64,000 nt of DNA from Salipiger thiooxidans (GCF_900102075.1 NZ_FNAV01000001.1:398457-462456); one strand, 5' to 3'; shown: positions 8,659 to 18,919, counted from the first letter of the stretch. Translations and numbers: made by a program. The notes: generated by a model from the letters alone, not told the origin.

Positions 8659-8774
8659 CCGGACAGAAAAAGCCCTAACTGGCCGATCAGGGGGATTCCT
8701 GCCGACGTGATTCTTGTGCAACGCCCGGTTGCCGGGAAATCACGCACTATCACTTCGCGCGCAGCGGAACACGA

Positions 8775-8800
8775 AAGGGGCGCGCCATCGGCACGCCCCT
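8775..8800 (-). terminator. Intrinsic terminator of trxB
   Basis: On the minus strand an 11-bp stem (one G-U pair) with a 3-nt loop is followed by TTTCG, starting 25 bp past the trxB stop. Confidence 0.75.
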
Positions 8801-8824
8801 TCCCCGAGCCAGATTGGCGAGGGA

Positions 8825-9829
8825 TCAGTCCTCGGCCGGCACCTCGGCACCGTAGCCGAGCGGCAGGGACTCGTCCTTGCCCTCGTCGATGCCCTGCTCC
8901 GCGAGCCAGCGCTCGGCCTCGAGCGCGGCCATGCAGCCCATGCCCGCCGAGGTCACCGCCTGGCGGTACTTGTGGTCGGTCAGGTCACCCGCGGCGAAGA
9001 CGCCGGGGATCGAGGTCGCGGTACTGTCGGGCTGGGTCTTCACGTAACCGCCCATGTGGGTCTCGAGCACGTCCTTGACCAGCTCGCTGGCCGGGGCGTG
9101 GCCGATGGCGATGAACACGCCCTTGCAGGGGATCTCGGTGATCTCGCCGGTGCGGACGTCCTTGGCACGCACCGCGGTCACGCCCTTGGGGCTATCCTCG
9201 CCCACGACCTCCTCGAGCGCGTGATGCCAGAGCGGCACGATCTTCTCGTGCTTCATCAGGCGGTCCTGCAGGATCTTCTCGGCGCGCAGCTCGTCGCGAC
9301 GGTGGATCAGCGTCACCTTGCTGGCGAAGTTGGTGAGGAAGAGCGCCTCTTCCACGGCGGTGTTGCCGCCGCCCACCACGACGATCTCCTGCCCGCGGTA
9401 GAAGAAGCCGTCACAGGTCGCGCAGGCGGAGACGCCGAAGCCCTTGAACGCCTCTTCCGACTCGAGCCCCAGCCACTTGGCGCGGGCGCCGGTGGCAAGG
9501 ATCACCGCGTCGGCGGTGTAGGTCGTGCCGCTGTCGCCATGCGCCACAAAGGGCCGCTTGTCGAGCTCGAGCGAGGTGATGATGTCCGAGATGATCTCGG
9601 TGCCCATGGCGCGGGCGTGGGCCTCCATGTTGACCATCAGGTCGGGGCCCTGGATCTCGGTGTGGCCGGGCCAGTTCTCGACCTCGGTGGTGGTGGTCAG
9701 CTGGCCGCCGGGCTCGAGCCCCTGCACGAGGATCGGCTCGAGCATCGCGCGCGACGCGTAGACGCCGGCGGTGTAGCCCGCGGGGCCGGAGCCGATGATG
9801 AGAACCTTGGTATGGCGTGTGTCGGACAT
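8825..9829 (-). CDS. trxB: Thioredoxin-disulfide reductase
   Basis: The 334-residue flavoprotein reduces thioredoxin with NADPH. It has the FAD-binding [16 protein letters not shown] loop (about 13-28), the redox-active CATC (136-139), the NADPH loop [12 protein letters not shown] and the C-terminal [21 protein letters not shown] motif. ATG 9829 is preferred over the longer frame because it begins the conserved domain and has GAGG upstream; the extension to 9931 is not typical of the family. It is divergent from an Lrp-type regulator gene, a pairing seen in other Rhodobacterales. A candidate promoter on the minus strand is TTTGCG (9894-9899), 17 bp, TATATG (9871-9876). It ends at the hairpin 8775-8800. 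Confidence 0.95.
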   Translation of the reverse strand: MSDTRHTKVLIIGSGPAGYTAGVYASRAMLEPILVQGLEPGGQLTTTTEVENWPGHTEIQGPDLMVNMEAHARAMGTEIISDIITSLELDKRPFVAHGDSGTTYTADAVILATGARAKWLGLESEEAFKGFGVSACATCDGFFYRGQEIVVVGGGNTAVEEALFLTNFASKVTLIHRRDELRAEKILQDRLMKHEKIVPLWHHALEEVVGEDSPKGVTAVRAKDVRTGEITEIPCKGVFIAIGHAPASELVKDVLETHMGGYVKTQPDSTATSIPGVFAAGDLTDHKYRQAVTSAGMGCMAALEAERWLAEQGIDEGKDESLPLGYGAEVPAED

Positions 9830-9965
9830 GGGAGGCGCCTCGGAAGCTGTGGCATTCGGTTTGGTCCATGCATATAGACATGTGGGCCGCCTGCGCAAAC
9901 CCCGGGCAGAACCATGCGATTCAGGTCGCAAATCATTAACAATCTTTCGCGAAAACGAAACTTTA

Positions 9966-9993
9966 TTGCGCCGGCCGTGCGGGATGGTATAAC
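9966..9993 (+). promoter_or_regulatory. Candidate sigma70 promoter of the Lrp-type gene
   Basis: TTGCGC at 9966-9971 and TATAAC at 9988-9993 are separated by 16 bp and end 28 bp before the ATG at 10022. Matches are partial, so this is a candidate only. Confidence 0.4.
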
Positions 9994-10021
9994 AATCGCG
10001 AATTCACGTGAGGACTGACTG

Positions 10022-10522
10022 ATGCCCGGGAACCGGCTTGATCCCATCGACAGAAAGATTCTGGCCGAACTGCAAGCCGACGGTCGTATGACCAACGTCG
10101 AACTTGCCAAGCGCGTGGGCATTTCCGCGCCGCCCTGCCTGCGCCGTGTGCGCACGCTCGAAGAGCAGGGGTTCATCCGCGGCTACCACGCCGAGGTCGA
10201 CCCGCGCGAGCTGGGATTCGAGGTTCAGGTCTTCGTCAGCGTCGGACTCCAGAGCCAGGCCGAGATCGACCTGCGCGCCTTCGAGGACCGCTGCCGTGCG
10301 TGGCCGCTCGTGCGAGAGTGCCACATGTTGAACGGCGAGGTCGACTTCATCCTGAAATGCGTGGCACCGGACCTCTCGACCTTCCAGAGCTTCCTGACCG
10401 GCGAGCTGCTGACCGCGCCCAATGTCGGCTCGGTAAAGACCTCGCTGGTGATCCGCGGCGCCAAGGACGAGCCGGGCGTGCCCTTCGACGTGCTCGAGGA
10501 ACGGCTGAACCGCAGCGCCTGA
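10022..10522 (+). CDS. Lrp/AsnC-family transcriptional regulator
   Basis: The 166-residue protein has an N-terminal helix-turn-helix (about residues 5-55: LDPIDRKILAELQADGR, then the recognition helix around ISAPPCLRRVRTLEEQG). A RAM ligand-binding domain follows (about 70-150). Lrp-family proteins sense amino acids as octamers and regulate nearby or dispersed genes. It is transcribed away from trxB, so it may control trxB or itself. Length and domain order are standard, with a C-terminal tail slightly longer than usual. The ligand cannot be predicted from sequence. Confidence 0.9.
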   Translation: MPGNRLDPIDRKILAELQADGRMTNVELAKRVGISAPPCLRRVRTLEEQGFIRGYHAEVDPRELGFEVQVFVSVGLQSQAEIDLRAFEDRCRAWPLVRECHMLNGEVDFILKCVAPDLSTFQSFLTGELLTAPNVGSVKTSLVIRGAKDEPGVPFDVLEERLNRSA

Positions 10523-10568
10523 CCGGCCGGGCGCAGGTCTCGGGCAACACCCCTTCAGGCGGCAGTCT

Positions 10569-11360
10569 TCAGGCCGTGACGAGCCCCTCGATCACGTCAC
10601 GGGTCGTGCGCGTCATCGTCAGCTCGCCGAAATCATGCATCATCCCGATGTTCGGGAACATCGACAGGAACAGCGCCCGCATGGGCTCGCCGAGGCCGCG
10701 GGTGACGGTCTTGCCCGGGTGATAGGTCTCCATCTCGATCCCGCCCACCCGGATCGTGCCGTGCCGTCCGAGCATCAGGTGAAAGAGCTGCACCGGGGAC
10801 GCCGGCGTGACCTGCACGATGCGGTCGCCGTCGGCGAAATCCGCCACCGGCACTAATACCCGCTCCTGCCCGATCAGCGATTTCAGGCGGCTGCGGCGCA
10901 GCACTATGCGGGCGGCAGGCCCCACCAGCACGTCCGCCTGCGGCCGTGTCGGCCCGAAGGCATCTGCGGTGATCCGCGACAGCTGCACGACCGTGGTCTC
11001 ACCAGTCTCGACCCCCGGCACGTAAGAGGTCGAGCCGATCCACGTCACCGGCTGCGCGCCCTCGCTGCTCTGCACGTAGTCGCCCGGCAGCAGGTCCTCG
11101 ATGGCGACGGGGCCGCGCACCGTGGGAATCAGCGTGCCGCGCGCGAAGGCGGTGGCCGCCTCCTCGAAGAGCGCGGTGGCCGGCGCAACGTGGCTCTTGC
11201 ACGAGATGGTGAGATCGGGACGCAACGCGGCGGCCTCGTACCTGCGCATGAGAGAAGATGCGCGCTGCGGCCGCCCGTCCCGGAGAGAAGCGGTGTCACG
11301 ATGGACATTGTCGGAAACCGGATCGCCCGAGGGACGGAAGGACTGGTGCAGGCTGGACAT
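10569..11360 (-). CDS. Hint-domain protein lacking the catalytic Cys
   Basis: The start at 11360 has an AAGGGGG site upstream and gives 263 residues; the frame is open upstream to 11474. Residues about 70-200 match the Hedgehog/intein Hint_2 domain common in Rhodobacteraceae: AFARGTLIPT, then GPVAIEDLLPGDYV and VTWIGSTSY, with a late METYHPGKTV segment. In active Hint domains a Cys opens the domain (CFxxGT); here Ala71 occupies that place. Self-cleavage by the usual N-S acyl shift is therefore not expected, unless this is a subfamily with another role. No secretion signal or RTX repeats are seen. Its partner and function are unknown. Confidence 0.75.
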   Translation of the reverse strand: MSSLHQSFRPSGDPVSDNVHRDTASLRDGRPQRASSLMRRYEAAALRPDLTISCKSHVAPATALFEEAATAFARGTLIPTVRGPVAIEDLLPGDYVQSSEGAQPVTWIGSTSYVPGVETGETTVVQLSRITADAFGPTRPQADVLVGPAARIVLRRSRLKSLIGQERVLVPVADFADGDRIVQVTPASPVQLFHLMLGRHGTIRVGGIEMETYHPGKTVTRGLGEPMRALFLSMFPNIGMMHDFGELTMTRTTRDVIEGLVTA

Positions 11361-11895
11361 GTGATCCCCCTTTCTTGAGGCGGTCACATCCGTGCTGGCC
11401 CCCACCAACAACGACAGAAGGACATTCGCGGCTTCGTTGGCGAGCAACAGGCCGGGCTGCCCAGCATCTGTCAAAATTGAACCGGATTTGACCTATTGAG
11501 GCCGGTCGGTCCGGCCCGATGTATAGGATTGTCGGAAAATACCGAACCGTTTCGCCACAATTCGCCGAGGGCCGGCGAATCAGGTGCAATCTTCAGGCAA
11601 GCGCCAGGAGCGTCGCGGGGCTCTTTCGTCGGGACTGGCAAAGGCGCCCGCAGGCCGGGCGACCTCCGGTCGCGGCCTCTTTGGTATCGATCAGCGTTCT
11701 TGTGAAACGGCTCTGCGCCTTCATTGCCAGCTCCCCATATCCGGTCCCGGACCTGCCGGGACACCCTTGCCGGATCGCAGGTGCGTCCTGCGTCCTGCAC
11801 CGAGGATGCGCAGGAATTGGGGCACGTTTTGGACCCGTAGCGGACAATTTCAGGAAATGGCCGCCTTTGTTTCCGGCCCTATCCCGGGTCCCGGG
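11361..11895. other. Intergenic region, no gene seen
   Basis: These 535 bp lie between the Hint gene and the pgeF stop, both minus strand. I find no convincing coding frame. A minus-strand TTGACA (11469-11474) could be a -35 box for the Hint gene, without a clear -10. A 6-bp inverted repeat GGCCGG/CCGGCC sits at 11500-11516. Composition is somewhat less GC-rich than its neighbours. Confidence 0.5.
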
Positions 11896-12651
11896 TCAGA
11901 GCCGGATCACCGAGATCAGCCGGCCGTAGTCGGCTTCCTTGTCATGCACCGACCGGCGGTACGAGAAGAAGCGCTCCGGGTCGGAATAGGTGCAATGCCG
12001 GGTCCATTGCGCCTCGACGCCGGCGCTGCGCAGGCGGTGCAGCCCGTAGCCCGGCAGGTCGAAGTGCAGCCGGTCGCCCGAGCCACCGGCGAAGAACCGG
12101 GCGTTGACCGGATCCTCGGCCATGAAGACGTCGAAGAACTCGGGACCGACCTCGTAGGCGCGCTGGCTGATCGACGGGCCGATCACCGCCTGGATGTTCC
12201 CGGGCGTGGCCCCGAGCGCCACCATGGCCGACACCGTGGCGTCGAGCACGCCGTCCAGCGCCCCGCGCCAGCCGGCATGGGCCGCGCCGATGACGCCGGC
12301 CTCGGGATCTCCGAAGAGCACCGGCTGGCAGTCCGCTGTCAGCACCGCGAGCGCCACGCCCGGGGTGGCGGTGACGAGCGCGTCGGCTTCGGGCACCGGC
12401 CCCTCGTGCGGGCCCGACACGGTCATGACGCGCGCGGAATGGGTCTGGTGCACGTTGATCAGCTGCGCGACCGGCACCTCCATCGCGTCGGCCACCCGCG
12501 CGCGGTTGATGGCGACGATCTCGGACTGGTCCGAGGAGCCGTTGCCGCAGTTGAGTCCGGCGAAGACTCCCGAGGAAGCGCCCCCTCGTCGGGTGAAGAA
12601 CCCGTGCCGGAAAGGGGTCAGGGCCTGCGAGGTGATGATCTCAAGCGTCAT
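11896..12651 (-). CDS. pgeF: Peptidoglycan editing factor PgeF (YfiH/DUF152, laccase-like)
   Basis: The 251-residue protein carries the zinc-binding Cys/His signatures of the family: VHQTHSA (near 69), LTADCQPVLF (near 107) and GAAHAGWRG (near 125). PgeF homologues hydrolyse misincorporated amino acids from UDP-MurNAc precursors; older names call it a multicopper polyphenol oxidase. ATG 12651 overlaps the stop of the upstream methyltransferase (ATGA, 12648-12651). The frame runs open far upstream over that gene, but this is a high-GC artefact. The order lgt-midA-pgeF is common in alphaproteobacteria and suggests one transcript. Confidence in the family is high. Confidence 0.9.
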   Translation of the reverse strand: MTLEIITSQALTPFRHGFFTRRGGASSGVFAGLNCGNGSSDQSEIVAINRARVADAMEVPVAQLINVHQTHSARVMTVSGPHEGPVPEADALVTATPGVALAVLTADCQPVLFGDPEAGVIGAAHAGWRGALDGVLDATVSAMVALGATPGNIQAVIGPSISQRAYEVGPEFFDVFMAEDPVNARFFAGGSGDRLHFDLPGYGLHRLRSAGVEAQWTRHCTYSDPERFFSYRRSVHDKEADYGRLISVIRL

Positions 12652-13709
12652 GTCAGAAGTCCGGGCGGCGGTGTGGCGCTTTCGGGGAAGAACCCGAGTG
12701 TCTTGAACAGCGAACCCATTTCCTCGGGGTGCGTCAACCGGCGATGTGCGGCAATGTGGCTGTCGAGTGCCGGGCCTTCGAGCTTTGCGGCAAGGGCCCG
12801 CGCACGATCGGTGATACCGAGCCGTTCGAGGAAGATGCCCTGCGGCACCAGCGGGGCGGTGGCACAGGGCGCGGCCTGCGCGAGCGCACCAAAATCCACG
12901 TGAGCGGTGAGATCCGCCTCGCCCGGGCAGTCGAGCGGCCCGAGCTTGCGATGGCGGCGGACCGCCTGGAACGTGTCGCCCAGACTTTGGTCGCTGCCGT
13001 AGTCGACGATGAGCGCGGCGCCGCCGTGTTCGGCGATGCGGCGGCCGATCTCGGCGGCGATCCCGGTGGCGGGGGCGCAGGTCTCGACCATGTCGCCCTC
13101 CTGCGTGTCCGCAAGCCGCGACTCGAGCGACGCCAGCGCCACCGGCTCGGTAAGCCCGAAGGCCAGCGCGCCGTCCTGCACGCCCACGACGCGCTCGGCC
13201 CAGCCGGTGCCCACGCGCAGGAACTGCCGGATGGGCAGCGCATCGAAGAACTCGTTCGCAAGCAGGAAGAGCGGCGCCTCGGGCAGGTCGGCGACGCTCT
13301 CGTGCCAGACCGGCATCAACGGCGCCAGCCGCCGGTGCTGGGCGTCGCGCAACGTGGGCGAGGCCTCGACGAGGTGCAGCCGCGCCGCCTCGAGCATCCC
13401 CGGCACCGCGCGCATCGCGCGCGTGGCGTCGGCCATCAAGGTCCCCCGCCCCGGCCCGAGCTCGGCCAGGACGAACGGCGCGGGCCGGCCCTGATCGATC
13501 CAGCACTGCGCGAGGCAGAGCCCCAGCAGCTCGCCGAACATCTGGCTGATCTCGGGGGCGGTGGTGAAATCGCCCGCCGCACCCAGCGGGTCGCGGGTGG
13601 CGTAGTAGCCGTGCTGCGGATGCAGGAGACAGGCCGTCATGTATTCCGCGACGCTCATCGGGCCCTCGGCGGCGATGCGCCGGTGCAGGATCTCGGCCAG
13701 CGGGGTCAT
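12648..13709 (-). CDS. SAM-dependent methyltransferase, MidA/NDUFAF7 family
   Basis: This 353-residue protein matches the COG1565 family, whose mitochondrial member NDUFAF7 methylates an arginine of complex I. Visible signatures are the N-terminal GPMSVAEYMTACLLHPQHGYY, GDFTTAPEISQMFGELLG, the SAM loop LAELGPGRGTLMADA (about 83-97) and LLANEFFDALPIRQF. It starts 4 bp after the lgt stop and overlaps pgeF by 4 bp. The bacterial substrate is likely a respiratory-complex subunit, by homology only. Confidence 0.9.
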   Translation of the reverse strand: MTPLAEILHRRIAAEGPMSVAEYMTACLLHPQHGYYATRDPLGAAGDFTTAPEISQMFGELLGLCLAQCWIDQGRPAPFVLAELGPGRGTLMADATRAMRAVPGMLEAARLHLVEASPTLRDAQHRRLAPLMPVWHESVADLPEAPLFLLANEFFDALPIRQFLRVGTGWAERVVGVQDGALAFGLTEPVALASLESRLADTQEGDMVETCAPATGIAAEIGRRIAEHGGAALIVDYGSDQSLGDTFQAVRRHRKLGPLDCPGEADLTAHVDFGALAQAAPCATAPLVPQGIFLERLGITDRARALAAKLEGPALDSHIAAHRRLTHPEEMGSLFKTLGFFPESATPPPGLLT

Positions 13710-13713
13710 GCCG

Positions 13714-14601
13714 TCACACCCGCCGCCGCGCCGCCACCAGCAGCGCCAGCCCCACGAGGATCATCGGCAGCGACAGGATCTGCCCCATGGTGAGCCCCCA
13801 GCCGTTCACGTGCCACGCAAGGCCGAGCGGATTGCCGGGCGAGACGAACTGCGCATCCGGCTGCCGTACCAGTTCCACCAGGAAGCGCGCGACGCCGTAG
13901 CCCGCGAAGAACACCCCCGCGACGACGCCCGGCGTCTTCAGCGCACCGCGCGCGAAGGCCAGCCAGATCAGCAGCCCGCCCAGCAGGATGCCCTCGAGCC
14001 CGGCCTCGTAGAGCTGCGACGGATGCCGCGCGCAGAGCTCGCCCACCGCCTGCCCGCAGGCCTGCGCCGCCTCGCCCGGGAAGATCACCCCCCACGGCAG
14101 GTCGGTCGGCCGCCCCCAGAGCTCGGCGTTGACGAAATTGGCAAGCCGCCCCAGCAGCAGCCCCGGCGGAACCGCCAGCGCCACGGTGTCGGCGGCTGGC
14201 AGCAGCGGGATGCGATGGCGCGAGAAGAATGTCAGCGCCGCGACGATCACCCCGATCAGGCCGCCGTGGAAGGACATGCCGCCATGCCAGATCATCAGGA
14301 TCTCGGCCGGATGACTGAAATAATAGCCCGGCTGGTAGAACAGCACGAAGCCGAGCCGGCCGCCAAGGATGATGCCGAGGATGATCCAGGTCATCAGCTG
14401 CTCGAGCTGCTCCGGCGTCATCGGCGGGCGGTCGTCGCGCCAAAGCGTCGCACGCTTCAGCGCCGTCGCCGCCAGTTTCCAGCCCAGCAGGATGCCGGCG
14501 ATATAGGCCAGCGCGTACCAGCGCAGGGCGAATTCGAAACTGCCGATCGAGATCGAGAACAGCTCGGGCGAGAGCGGCGGGAAAGGAATGGCGGCTTTCA
14601 T
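13714..14601 (-). CDS. lgt: Prolipoprotein diacylglyceryl transferase
   Basis: The 295-residue inner-membrane protein transfers diacylglycerol from phosphatidylglycerol to the lipobox Cys of prolipoproteins, the first lipoprotein maturation step. It has seven hydrophobic segments and the Lgt signatures HGGMSFHGG (about 106-114) and [16 protein letters not shown] (about 147-162), which include the essential Arg, Asn and Glu. It is first in a tight minus-strand run with midA and pgeF, and divergent from ubiK. Length is typical for the family. Confidence 0.95.
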   Translation of the reverse strand: MKAAIPFPPLSPELFSISIGSFEFALRWYALAYIAGILLGWKLAATALKRATLWRDDRPPMTPEQLEQLMTWIILGIILGGRLGFVLFYQPGYYFSHPAEILMIWHGGMSFHGGLIGVIVAALTFFSRHRIPLLPAADTVALAVPPGLLLGRLANFVNAELWGRPTDLPWGVIFPGEAAQACGQAVGELCARHPSQLYEAGLEGILLGGLLIWLAFARGALKTPGVVAGVFFAGYGVARFLVELVRQPDAQFVSPGNPLGLAWHVNGWGLTMGQILSLPMILVGLALLVAARRRV

Positions 14602-14710
14602 GGGCGCATGAGTGCAATTGCTTTGGCGGGGAAGTCAACATCGCCCACGCGGACTTGAGCCCGGGGCCCACGCGCTCCATATAGAGGCAAGAACGCATCA
14701 GGAGGTCACC

Positions 14711-14956
14711 ATGCAGACCCGCAGCAAGGTTTTCGACGACATCTCGCAGCTCATGACCAACGCCATGGGCGTGGCGCAGGGCGCAAAGGAAGAGGCCGAG
14801 ACCGCCATGAAGTCGATGATCGACCGCTGGCTGGCGGACCGCGACTTCGTCACCCGCGAGGAATTCGACGCCGTCCGCGCCATGGCCCAGAAGGCCCGCG
14901 AGGAGAACGAGGCGCTGAAGGCACGCCTCGACGCCCTCGAGAAACGCGCCGACTGA
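14711..14956 (+). CDS. ubiK: UbiK-family accessory factor (BMFP, DUF526)
   Basis: The 81-residue protein is a short amphipathic helix followed by a C-terminal coiled coil (FVTREEFDAVRAMAQKAREE... to the end), the UbiK/YqiC layout. UbiK helps aerobic ubiquinone synthesis and forms trimers that bind membranes. ATG 14711 is fixed by a near-perfect AGGAGG ribosome-binding site just upstream. The longer frame to 14612 has no support. It is monocistronic, divergent from lgt, and ahead of the rplO promoter. Family call is good; the ubiquinone role is by homology. Confidence 0.85.
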   Translation: MQTRSKVFDDISQLMTNAMGVAQGAKEEAETAMKSMIDRWLADRDFVTREEFDAVRAMAQKAREENEALKARLDALEKRAD

Positions 14957-15070
14957 GCGCGCCGCACTGCAGAGCCTCTGTGCCCGGCGATCGCGTCCGG
15001 GCGCAGCCGGGGCGCGTGTCTCAACAGGGTGACGGATGTCAGCGCCTGCGGACCCGCCCCTTCCGCCTCC

Positions 15071-15096
15071 CCGGAGCCTGATTCTGCTGGCTCCGG
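15071..15096. terminator. 8-bp hairpin after ubiK
   Basis: CCGGAGCC (15071-15078) pairs with GGCTCCGG (15089-15096) about 115 bp after the ubiK stop. There is no T run, so termination is uncertain. Confidence 0.35.
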
Positions 15097-15122
15097 CAGC
15101 GTCACAGAGCCATGCGCGGGCC

Positions 15123-15151
15123 TTGCCTTGCGCGTGATGTGACGCTATAGG
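15123..15151 (+). promoter_or_regulatory. Candidate promoter of rplO-secY-adk
   Basis: TTGCCT (15123-15128) and TATAGG (15146-15151) are spaced by 17 bp, 95 bp upstream of the rplO start. The same layout (TTGCCA, 17 bp, TATAGA) occurs upstream of rpmC. In the usual spc operon rplO has no promoter of its own, so this fits the split arrangement seen here. Confidence 0.5.
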
Positions 15152-15245
15152 CCCCCGGTGGCATTGCGCCACCGATTCAGAAAACCAAGAAACGCCGTGG
15201 TTGGCCCGTTCGCTTCGGGGTCACATCCGGCAATGGAGAAGCGAC

Positions 15246-15716
15246 ATGAAACTCAACGAACTGCGCGACAATCCGGGCGCAACCCGGTCCAAGAAACGCA
15301 TCGGCCGCGGCCCGGGCTCGGGCAAGGGCAAGATGGGTGGCCGTGGTATCAAGGGCCAGAAATCCCGTTCGGGCGTGGCCATCAACGGCTACGAAGGCGG
15401 CCAGATGCCGCTCTACCAGCGTCTGCCCAAGCGCGGCTTCAACAAGCCGAACCGCAAGGACTACGCTGTCGTCAACCTCGGCCTGATCCAGAAGTTCGTC
15501 GACGCGGGCAAGCTCGAAGCCGGCTCGATCACCGAAGAGACCCTCGTCTCGTCGGGCCTCGTGCGCCGCAGGCTGGACGGCATCCGCGTCCTTGCCAAGG
15601 GCGAGGTCACCTCGGCCCTCACCATCGAGACCACCGGCGCGTCGAAATCGGCGGTCGAGGCGGTCGAAAAGGCGGGTGGCACGCTGAAAGTTGCGGTGGC
15701 GGCAGCCGCCGAATAA
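15246..15716 (+). CDS. rplO: 50S ribosomal protein L15
   Basis: The 156-residue protein opens with [17 protein letters not shown] and the glycine-rich [18 protein letters not shown] tail that penetrates 23S rRNA, then a globular domain ending in an alanine-rich helix. L15 is a late assembly protein of the large subunit. ATG 15246 follows GGAG (AATGGAGAAGCGAC). It normally follows rpmD; here rpmD is 17 kb away on the other strand, and rplO heads its own transcript with secY and adk. Length is normal for the family. Confidence 0.97.
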   Translation: MKLNELRDNPGATRSKKRIGRGPGSGKGKMGGRGIKGQKSRSGVAINGYEGGQMPLYQRLPKRGFNKPNRKDYAVVNLGLIQKFVDAGKLEAGSITEETLVSSGLVRRRLDGIRVLAKGEVTSALTIETTGASKSAVEAVEKAGGTLKVAVAAAAE

Positions 15717-15768
15717 GCGGGTTGTGAGCGGTGAGACAGCCGCTTACATAGGACCCCACGTTTTCCAC

Positions 15769-15807
15769 GAACGCCGCCGGAGCCGGAAAGCGCTTCCGGC
15801 GGCGTTC
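15769..15807 (+). terminator. 13-bp perfect hairpin between rplO and secY
   Basis: GAACGCCGCCGGA (15769-15781) pairs perfectly with TCCGGCGGCGTTC (15795-15807), 20 bp before the secY ATG. It lacks a T run, so it may act as an attenuator or RNA-stability element that lowers secY relative to rplO. It could also occlude the secY ribosome-binding site region. Confidence 0.55.
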
Positions 15808-15826
15808 TGCCTTCGAGAGGACCCGC

Positions 15827-17190
<1,364 letters not shown>

Positions 17191-17194
<4 letters not shown>

Positions 17195-17769
17195 ACATCA
17201 TTCTTCTTGGACCGCCCGGAGCCGGCAAAGGCACTCAGTCAGGGATTCTTGTCGAAGAGCGTGGCATGGTCCAGCTGTCGACGGGTGACATGCTTCGCGA
17301 AGCCAAGGCCAGCGGCAGCGAGCTCGGCAACAAGGTTGCCGAAGTCATGGCCCGCGGCGATCTGGTCACCGACGAGATCGTCATCGGCCTGATCCGCGAG
17401 AAGTTCGAGGCAGACCCGTCGCGCGGCTACATCTTCGACGGCTTCCCCCGGACCCTGAAGCAGGCCGACGCGCTCGGCGACCTGCTCGAGGAGATGGGCC
17501 AGAAGCTCGACAAGGTGATCGAGCTGCGCGTGGACGACGAGGCGCTGGTTTCGCGCATCGTCAACCGCGCCGAGCAGGCCAAGGCCGCAGGCCAGCCGGT
17601 CCGCGCCGACGATAACGAAGAGTCGCTGCGCACCCGCCTGATGGCCTACTACAAGATGACGTCGCCGCTGGTCGGCTACTACTATGCCAAGGGGCTCTAT
17701 TCCCGGATCGACGGCATGGGGCAGATCGACGAGGTCAAGACCGCGCTGGCGGCACGGCTCGACGAGTGA
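17191..17769 (+). CDS. adk: Adenylate kinase
   Basis: The 192-residue enzyme interconverts 2 ADP with ATP and AMP. The P-loop [10 protein letters not shown] is at residues 7-16, the AMP-binding STGDMLREA follows, and [12 protein letters not shown] is conserved. The LID is short, without the zinc-binding Cys set of the long form, as usual for alphaproteobacteria. It overlaps secY by 4 bp and is followed by a strong intrinsic terminator (17792-17823), so it ends the rplO transcript rather than continuing into rpsM. Confidence 0.97.
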
Positions 17770-17791
17770 TTGCAGCGACATCGCAGACAGC

Positions 17792-17823
17792 AAAGGCGGG
17801 CCCCTCGGCCCGCCTTTTCTTTT
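17792..17823 (+). terminator. Intrinsic terminator after adk
   Basis: An 11-bp GC-rich stem (17792-17802 with 17807-17817), a 4-nt loop and a run of T begin 23 bp after the adk stop. It separates the rplO-secY-adk transcript from rpsM-rpsK. Confidence 0.88.
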
Positions 17824-17863
17824 GCGCCCGGCGCGCTCCGGTGCCCCCCTGCCCCGGCGCGGC

Positions 17864-18259
17864 TCAACTCCCGGTGGCGGCGATCCGCCCCACCCGGTCG
17901 AAGGCCAGCAGCACCCCTCCGCGCCCGTCGGCAAAGCGGGTGGCAAGGAACTCCGCGTCGACGGGCGAAAGGCTCGCGTAGCCCATGGACCAGCCGAGGA
18001 AGGCGCGCTCGCTCACCTGCCTCCGCATCCTGACCACGACCCGGTCGTGCCGGGTGTCGCGGGCGATCTCCGAGAACAGCAGGTCGACGGAGGCACCGGG
18101 CCCCTCGAGCACCTGGCAGAAGCTCGCGAGGTCGCGGAGCAGGTAGCCGGTGACCCCGAGCTGGGTGTTCCGCTCGAGAGCCTCCGCCAGGATCTGGAAA
18201 TCCGTCGGGTGGCCGCGAGGGTAGCGCGAGGCGCTTGTATATAGCAGTTGCGTTATCAT
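17864..18259 (-). CDS. BLUF-domain blue-light photoreceptor protein
   Basis: The 131-residue protein is a single BLUF domain, binding FAD and sensing blue light. The photochemical residues keep the exact AppA spacing: Tyr7, Asn31 (+24), Gln49 (+42), Trp90 (+83) and Met92 (+85), in contexts LLYTSAS, NTQLGVTGYLL, FCQVLEGP and GWSMGYA. No EAL, HTH or cobalamin domain follows, only about 35 residues of tail, so it is a short BLUF that must signal through a partner. ATG 18259 starts the domain but has a poor ribosome-binding site; the frame is open upstream to 18403. It lies antisense between adk and rpsM, inside the ribosomal-protein cluster. Confidence 0.88.
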   Translation of the reverse strand: MITQLLYTSASRYPRGHPTDFQILAEALERNTQLGVTGYLLRDLASFCQVLEGPGASVDLLFSEIARDTRHDRVVVRMRRQVSERAFLGWSMGYASLSPVDAEFLATRFADGRGGVLLAFDRVGRIAATGS

Positions 18260-18367
18260 ATAATCGGAACAACGCGGTCGCAGCCTGTTTGGTTCAGGAC
18301 AGCGTGGCCTTTCGCGCCCGCATGCGCGGAAAAATGCCCCCTGAAGCGGGACGCCTCTGGTTGAGGG

Positions 18368-18396
18368 TTGACGCTCCTTGCGAATCCTCTTACCCA
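18368..18396 (+). promoter_or_regulatory. Candidate promoter of rpsM-rpsK-rpoA
   Basis: TTGACG (18368-18373) and TACCCA (18391-18396) are 17 bp apart, about 155 bp before rpsM. The -35 box is good, the -10 box poor. A promoter is needed here because of the terminator after adk and the antisense BLUF gene. Confidence 0.35.
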
Positions 18397-18550
18397 CCCG
18401 CATCTCTAGCAGAGAATCGTTTTTGCGGAGCGGGTCTCACCCATCTGCAGACCACCTCATCAGCGGACAGCCCGAGGCGCATCGCGCTTTGGGCTCATGT
18501 TGTGAAAAAAGGTTCTGGAACTACGGAACCGCAACGAAAGGAACAGAGAC

Positions 18551-18919
18551 TTGGCACGTATTGCCGGCGTCAACATCCCGACCAACAAGCGGGTGCCCAT
18601 CGCACTCACCTACATCACCGGTATCGGACACACTTCGGCCCAGGCCATCTGCGAAGCCGTGAACATCGAAGCCTCGCGCCGCGTGAACGAGCTGTCCGAT
18701 GCGGAAGTGCTCGCCATCCGTGAGCACATCGACGCGAACTACACCGTCGAAGGCGACCTGCGCCGCGAAGTTCAGATGAACGTCAAGCGCCTGATGGACC
18801 TCGGCTGCTACCGTGGCCTGCGTCACCGTCGCAACCTCCCCGTCCGCGGTCAGCGGACCCACACCAACGCTCGTACGCGCAAGGGCCCCGCAAAGCCCAT
18901 CGCCGGCAAGAAGAAGTAA
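18551..18919 (+). CDS. rpsM: 30S ribosomal protein S13 (TTG start)
   Basis: The 122-residue protein begins [21 protein letters not shown], the invariant S13 start, which fixes initiation at the TTG codon at 18551. AAAGGA lies about 8 nt upstream. It has the H2TH region (ITGIGHTSA), the [16 protein letters not shown] motif and a basic C-terminal tail reaching the P-site. A TTG start is uncommon for a highly expressed ribosomal protein and may lower its translation. It heads rpsM-rpsK(-rpoA); rpmJ and rpsD, present here in enterobacteria, are absent. Confidence 0.97.
   Translation: MARIAGVNIPTNKRVPIALTYITGIGHTSAQAICEAVNIEASRRVNELSDAEVLAIREHIDANYTVEGDLRREVQMNVKRLMDLGCYRGLRHRRNLPVRGQRTHTNARTRKGPAKPIAGKKK

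Noticed and set aside
11896..13506. 536-codon minus-strand frame extending pgeF upstream
   Set aside because: The first half overlaps midA in another frame and is Ala/Arg-rich noise; pgeF starts at 12651 with an ATGA overlap.
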